From assembly GCA_943912855.1 (NCBI GenBank), contig CALTVC010000007.1:1-64000 (forward strand): DNA of 64,000 nucleotides, given 5' to 3'. Source of the DNA: an uncultured Flavobacterium sp. GTDB taxonomy: Bacteria; Bacteroidota; Bacteroidia; Flavobacteriales; Flavobacteriaceae. A model generated the notes under the pieces. It was not told the DNA's origin. It saw nothing but the letters and a program-made list of their open reading frames with translations, and did not search any database. This document shows positions 60,500-64,000 of this stretch, in pieces (position 1 is the first letter of the stretch; every line of letters starts with the position of its first letter). Position numbers and translations under genes: made by a program.

Positions 60500-62560
60500 A
60501 TGAATATCCCTACGTTCTTCACTATCAGGCACAAGTTGCTGATGATAGCAATTTTTTTATGTGCCCTAACTTCGCAAGCACAGACTGAATTTACCCAAAG
60601 TAATTTACCTATCGTAATTATCAATACAGATATTGATGAAACTACGGGGTTACCCGCCGAAATACCGGATGACCCAAAAGTGCCCGCCAGCATGAAAATT
60701 ATTTATCATACAGATGGTAGCACAAATTATCTGACAGACCAGGATAATGCTGAATTTCTTGATTATAGCGGTCGTATAAAAATTGAAATCAGAGGTTCTA
60801 CTTCGCAAGCACTTCCTAAAAAACAATATGGCTGGACTACCTATGAAGACAATACAACCACCAAAAAGAAGGTTAGTATTATGGGGATGCCAAAGGAAAA
60901 TGACTGGATACTAAACGGTCTTGCTTATGATGGTACTTTGATGAGAGATTATCTTACCTACAATCTTTCAAGACTGATTGGGTCTTATGCATCACGTACG
61001 CAGTATTGTGAAGTGGTTATAAATGGAGTTTATAATGGCTTGTATGTATTGCAGGAAAAGATTAAAGACGATTCTAATCGGGTTAATATAGAGAAGATAA
61101 GCAGTAGCGCTTCTTCTGGTATACCACTTACGGGAGGATATATTACTAAGGCTGATAAGATAGATGTTGATGATCCGTTGGCGTGGTCAATGGATTCTTA
61201 CATAGACTCTCCTGTTAACTTTATCCATGTACTGCCTAAGCCCGAAGACGTTACGAGTGAACAACAGGATTATATTCAGGGTGAGTTTTTAAAGCTGGCA
61301 GAAACGGCACAATCAGGTAATGCAGATTTGGCTACCGGATATCCTTCGGTCATAGACATGCCTTCGTTTATAGACTTTATGATTATAAATGAGTTGTCGT
61401 CTAACGTAGATGCTTATCAGTTTAGTACGTACTTTCATAAAGATATTGCCGGAAAACTTAGGGCAGGACCAGTGTGGGATTTCAATTTAAGCTATGGTAA
61501 TGATTCTGCTTTGCGTAGTAGGACAGACGTATGGCAGTTTGATAACCAGGATAATGAAGGAGCTAAGTTCTGGAAAGATCTTTTTAGTGATCCTGTTTTT
61601 CATTGCTACTTTTCCCGAAGATGGCATGAACTCACTCAGGAAGGTCAGTTATTGCATCATAGCAATATAAATGCTTTTATAACTCAAACAGCCTTACTTA
61701 TAAACGATGCTGCTGTCAGGGAACAGCAAACATGGTATACAGTATCTAACTGGAGTGGCGAAACCGAAGCTTTAAAATCCTGGCTGGTTTCTCGTATTAA
61801 CTGGATAACAGACGCCTTAGGTAGTTACGCTGATTGTGCAACTCCTGTATTACCATCATTAGTAATCTCAGCTATTAACTATCACCCTACTACAGATGTC
61901 GAATTTACTGTGTCTGAAGATTTAGAGTTTATAAAAATTACCAATACAGGAACTACAGATGTAGATTTAACAGGAGTTTATTTAAGAGAACTTGGAGTCT
62001 CTTACCAGTTTGAAGCTGGGAGTGTATTGAATGCAGGACAGTCGGCTTATTTAGCTAATAATGCAGAAGTATTCAGGCAAAAATATGGTTTCGCTGCTTT
62101 TGGCGAATTTCAGCGTGATTTGTCTAACAGTTCTCAAAACATTGTCCTTGCCGATGGGTATGGTAACATAATAGATGCTGTTTATTATCAGGATAAATCG
62201 CCATGGCCTGATGCAGATGGTTCAGGTTCGTATCTTTTGCTTACAGATACTACACTAGATAACAGTATTGCAGAAAACTGGTCTTTGAGTGCTGATGTTG
62301 TAGAGGGAACATCGGGTGTGTCTAAAGTAAGTAAACAAATTAAAGTATACCCTAATCCGGTAGGAAGTGTATTAAACATTAAAACCGATACCGTGGCAGA
62401 TACAGTTGCTATATATGATCTTTCGGGTAAAGTGCTGTTTAGTAATACTGTAAATGATGTACAATTAAGTATAAACTTCGAAAGTTTTGAAGCCGGATTC
62501 TATATTGTTAAGGTTACTTCCGGGGCTGAAACATCTACTCACAAAGTATTTAAAAAATAA
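60500..62560 (+). CDS. Secreted CotH kinase-family protein with LTD and T9SS domains
   Basis: 686 aa from ATG 60500; an upstream ATG at 60464 is less likely because it would push the signal peptide (about 5-27, ending TSQAQ) inward. The CotH region (about 40-400) has KIEIRGSTSQALPKKQYGW and GPVWDFNLSYGND, the motifs of the spore-coat CotH kinase fold. A lamin-tail-like domain (about 460-590) and a T9SS type A sorting domain follow, ending STHKVFKK. The protein is exported and possibly surface-attached. CotH kinases phosphorylate other proteins; target unknown. Confidence 0.88.
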   Translation: MNIPTFFTIRHKLLMIAIFLCALTSQAQTEFTQSNLPIVIINTDIDETTGLPAEIPDDPKVPASMKIIYHTDGSTNYLTDQDNAEFLDYSGRIKIEIRGSTSQALPKKQYGWTTYEDNTTTKKKVSIMGMPKENDWILNGLAYDGTLMRDYLTYNLSRLIGSYASRTQYCEVVINGVYNGLYVLQEKIKDDSNRVNIEKISSSASSGIPLTGGYITKADKIDVDDPLAWSMDSYIDSPVNFIHVLPKPEDVTSEQQDYIQGEFLKLAETAQSGNADLATGYPSVIDMPSFIDFMIINELSSNVDAYQFSTYFHKDIAGKLRAGPVWDFNLSYGNDSALRSRTDVWQFDNQDNEGAKFWKDLFSDPVFHCYFSRRWHELTQEGQLLHHSNINAFITQTALLINDAAVREQQTWYTVSNWSGETEALKSWLVSRINWITDALGSYADCATPVLPSLVISAINYHPTTDVEFTVSEDLEFIKITNTGTTDVDLTGVYLRELGVSYQFEAGSVLNAGQSAYLANNAEVFRQKYGFAAFGEFQRDLSNSSQNIVLADGYGNIIDAVYYQDKSPWPDADGSGSYLLLTDTTLDNSIAENWSLSADVVEGTSGVSKVSKQIKVYPNPVGSVLNIKTDTVADTVAIYDLSGKVLFSNTVNDVQLSINFESFEAGFYIVKVTSGAETSTHKVFKK

Positions 62561-62582
62561 ATTTACTCAAGCTTTTTGTGCA

Positions 62583-62610
62583 AACCCTGCTGTGAACGGC
62601 AGGGTTTTTT
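62583..62610 (+). terminator. Intrinsic terminator of the CotH-type gene
   Basis: AACCCTGC (62583-62590) pairs with GCAGGGTT (62599-62606), followed by TTTT. Confidence 0.88.
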
Positions 62611-62653
62611 CGTTGCTAAAATTGCCTACATTTATAGTGTATAAATTCACGGT

Positions 62654-63613
62654 ATGAACCTTTTTAAGAATATTAATAAAAATGCTGAGTCCAGCAGTAC
62701 GACAGGTTTTGGTTCCAGTGCATCGAGCTATGGCGGACGATTTATAAACAAGGACGGTTCGGCCAATATAGAAAAACGAGGACTTCCTCTTTTAGGCCGA
62801 ATCAGTTGGTTCCATACGCTTGTAAATATGTCCGGATGGCAATTCTTAGGTGTTATATTTCTGTTTTATACCGGAATCAATTTCATCTTTGCATTACTGT
62901 ATTATATCATTGGTGTGGAAAATCTTAGTGGTATAGGGGTAACCGGTTCTGAGTGGGTAAAGTTTGGTAAGGCGTATTTTTTCAGCGCGCAAACATTTAC
63001 TACAGTAGGGTATGGGCATATAAGTCCGTCGGGTGTTATTACGAGTGCTGTTGCGGCTACCGAGGCGCTTACGGGACTTCTTAGCTTTGCTATAGCTACG
63101 GGTTTATTTTACGGGCGTTTTAGTAGGCCAAAGGCGCATATTATTTTTTCTCACAATGCTCTAGTGTCACCATATAAAGAAGGGAAGGGGTTAATGATAC
63201 GCATTGCATCGCACAAGAATACCAACCTGCTTGATGCCGAAGCGCGTGTTACTTTGGGTATAGTAATAGAAGAAAATGGTATGCCAGTAAATAAGTTTTA
63301 CCAACTTCCGCTTGAAATGAGTAAGGTAAGTTCTATGTCCCTGAGTTGGACATTAGTACATCCTATAGATGAAAACAGTCCGTTGTTTGGTTTTACCGAA
63401 GAAGATTTCAGGCTGATAGAAGGGGAGTTTATATTGTATATAAAAGCATTTGATGATCTTTATAGTAATACTGTAGCTATAAGTACCAGCTATACTTTTG
63501 ATGAAGTGGTTTACGGAGCCAAATTTGAGATGATGTACGCAGAGAACGATGACCAAACTAAAACCATATTGTATTTAGATAGAATAAACAGGTTTAGAAA
63601 AATTGAACTATAA
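62654..63613 (+). CDS. Inward-rectifier (KirBac-type) potassium channel
   Basis: 319 aa. Two hydrophobic helices (about 64-86 and 128-152) frame the pore with selectivity filter TVGYG at 117-121 (FSAQTFTTVGYGHISPSG). The C-terminal cytoplasmic immunoglobulin-like domain is present (about 165-319) with the usual LMIRIASHKNTNLLDAEARVTLGI. A tetrameric channel conducting K+, inhibited by PIP2-like lipids in known KirBac proteins. Confidence 0.95.
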   Translation: MNLFKNINKNAESSSTTGFGSSASSYGGRFINKDGSANIEKRGLPLLGRISWFHTLVNMSGWQFLGVIFLFYTGINFIFALLYYIIGVENLSGIGVTGSEWVKFGKAYFFSAQTFTTVGYGHISPSGVITSAVAATEALTGLLSFAIATGLFYGRFSRPKAHIIFSHNALVSPYKEGKGLMIRIASHKNTNLLDAEARVTLGIVIEENGMPVNKFYQLPLEMSKVSSMSLSWTLVHPIDENSPLFGFTEEDFRLIEGEFILYIKAFDDLYSNTVAISTSYTFDEVVYGAKFEMMYAENDDQTKTILYLDRINRFRKIEL

Positions 63614-63627
63614 ATAGGGTATAAACA

Positions 63628-63656
63628 AAGAACTCCTGCCATTGGCAGGAGTTCTT
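63628..63656. terminator. Stem-loop between Kir channel and typA
   Basis: AAGAACTCCTGCC (63628-63640) pairs perfectly with GGCAGGAGTTCTT (63644-63656), 13 bp, between convergent genes. Confidence 0.85.
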
Positions 63657-63678
63657 GTATATAAAAGCTAAAGCTTAA

Positions 63679-64000
63679 TTAAGCAATTTTAAAACGCTTA
63701 CGGTCGTTCTCGTTAAGGTAGATTTTACGCAGACGTAGGCTCTTAGGCGTTACTTCTACGTACTCATCTTTCTGGATGTATTCCAGTGCCTCTTCAAGAG
63801 AGAATTTGATAGCAGGGATAATCCTTGCCTTATCATCAGCTCCTGACGAACGAACGTTAGTAAGTTTTTTGGTTTTGGTTACGTTAACAACCATATCATC
63901 GCCACGGCTGTTTTCACCAATAACCTGTCCTTCATAGATATCCTCGTTAGGATCTACAAAGAATTTACCACGATCCTGTAGCTTATCTATAGAGTAAGGA
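63679..64000 (-). CDS. typA: Translational GTPase TypA/BipA, C-terminal part only
   Basis: The frame is open from the window edge: residues include DRGKFFVDPNEDIYEGQVIGE, NVTKTKKLTNVRSSGADD and ARIIPAIKFSLEEALEYIQKDEYVEVTPKSLRLRKIYL, the TypA C-terminal domain. It ends ENDRKRFKIA at 63679. The N-terminal GTPase domain lies outside the window, so only the C-terminal about 107 residues are seen. Confidence 0.93.
   Translation of the reverse strand, partial: PYSIDKLQDRGKFFVDPNEDIYEGQVIGENSRGDDMVVNVTKTKKLTNVRSSGADDKARIIPAIKFSLEEALEYIQKDEYVEVTPKSLRLRKIYLNENDRKRFKIA

Noticed and set aside
1..64000. CRISPR array, rRNA or tRNA genes, prophage or intact IS
   Set aside because: I looked for regularly spaced repeats, conserved rRNA or tRNA stretches, and transposase or phage structural genes, and found none I could support.

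Overview
This window looks like chromosomal DNA from a Flavobacterium-like member of the Bacteroidota. The evidence is AT-rich DNA, many secreted proteins with type IX secretion (T9SS) C-terminal sorting domains, TonB-dependent receptors with N-terminal carboxypeptidase-like regulatory domains, promoters of the Bacteroidota type (TAnnTTTG at -7), and start codons without clear Shine-Dalgarno sequences. I see no rRNA, tRNA, CRISPR array, phage or intact insertion sequence. The window is a core chromosome segment whose intergenic regions are unusually rich in short palindromic repeats.

Layout. 1-7.6 kb: end of a GT-C glycosyltransferase, a DUF5686 outer-membrane protein, a secreted hydrolase, a CDF metal exporter and a DUF1456 protein, separated by repeat-filled spacers. 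7.7-14.7 kb: three related T9SS cargo proteins, one 1323 aa and two that are little more than its C-terminal module, with a DUF4142 lipoprotein and a 53-aa membrane protein between them. 15-20.5 kb: minus-strand housekeeping and hypothetical genes (NA37 nucleoid protein, four-helix bundle protein, pRiA4b ORF-3-like protein, two VOC proteins). 20.7-25.5 kb: a TonB receptor, a bestrophin and a group of small uncharacterised genes. 25.7-31.9 kb: a vitamin B12 uptake locus, with btuF-btuC-btuD on the minus strand, and a cobalamin riboswitch, btuB and a BtuG-like surface beta-propeller on the plus strand. 32-46 kb: oxyR/dps, carbonic anhydrase, an Rrf2 regulator with its oxidoreductase, AEC and CPA1 transporters, an FAD-linked dehydrogenase, pirin and a lytic transglycosylase. 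46.5-54.8 kb: the complete ilvE-ilvD-ilvB-ilvN-ilvC-ilvA operon. 54.8-64 kb: a thioredoxin-fold protein, rpmH, carB, a CotH-type secreted protein, a Kir-type potassium channel and the end of typA.

The most notable finding is upstream of ilvE. Two complete leader-peptide attenuators lie in tandem. Each has a short ORF dense in Ile/Val/Leu codons, a stop codon that coincides with the 5' arm of an antiterminator, and a competing intrinsic terminator with a T-run. Second is the B12 locus: two back-to-back promoters are visible, but only the outer-membrane arm (btuB-btuG) carries the riboswitch. Third is the ilv operon itself, where nearly every intercistronic gap carries a palindromic repeat, including a perfect 28-bp inverted repeat just before ilvA.
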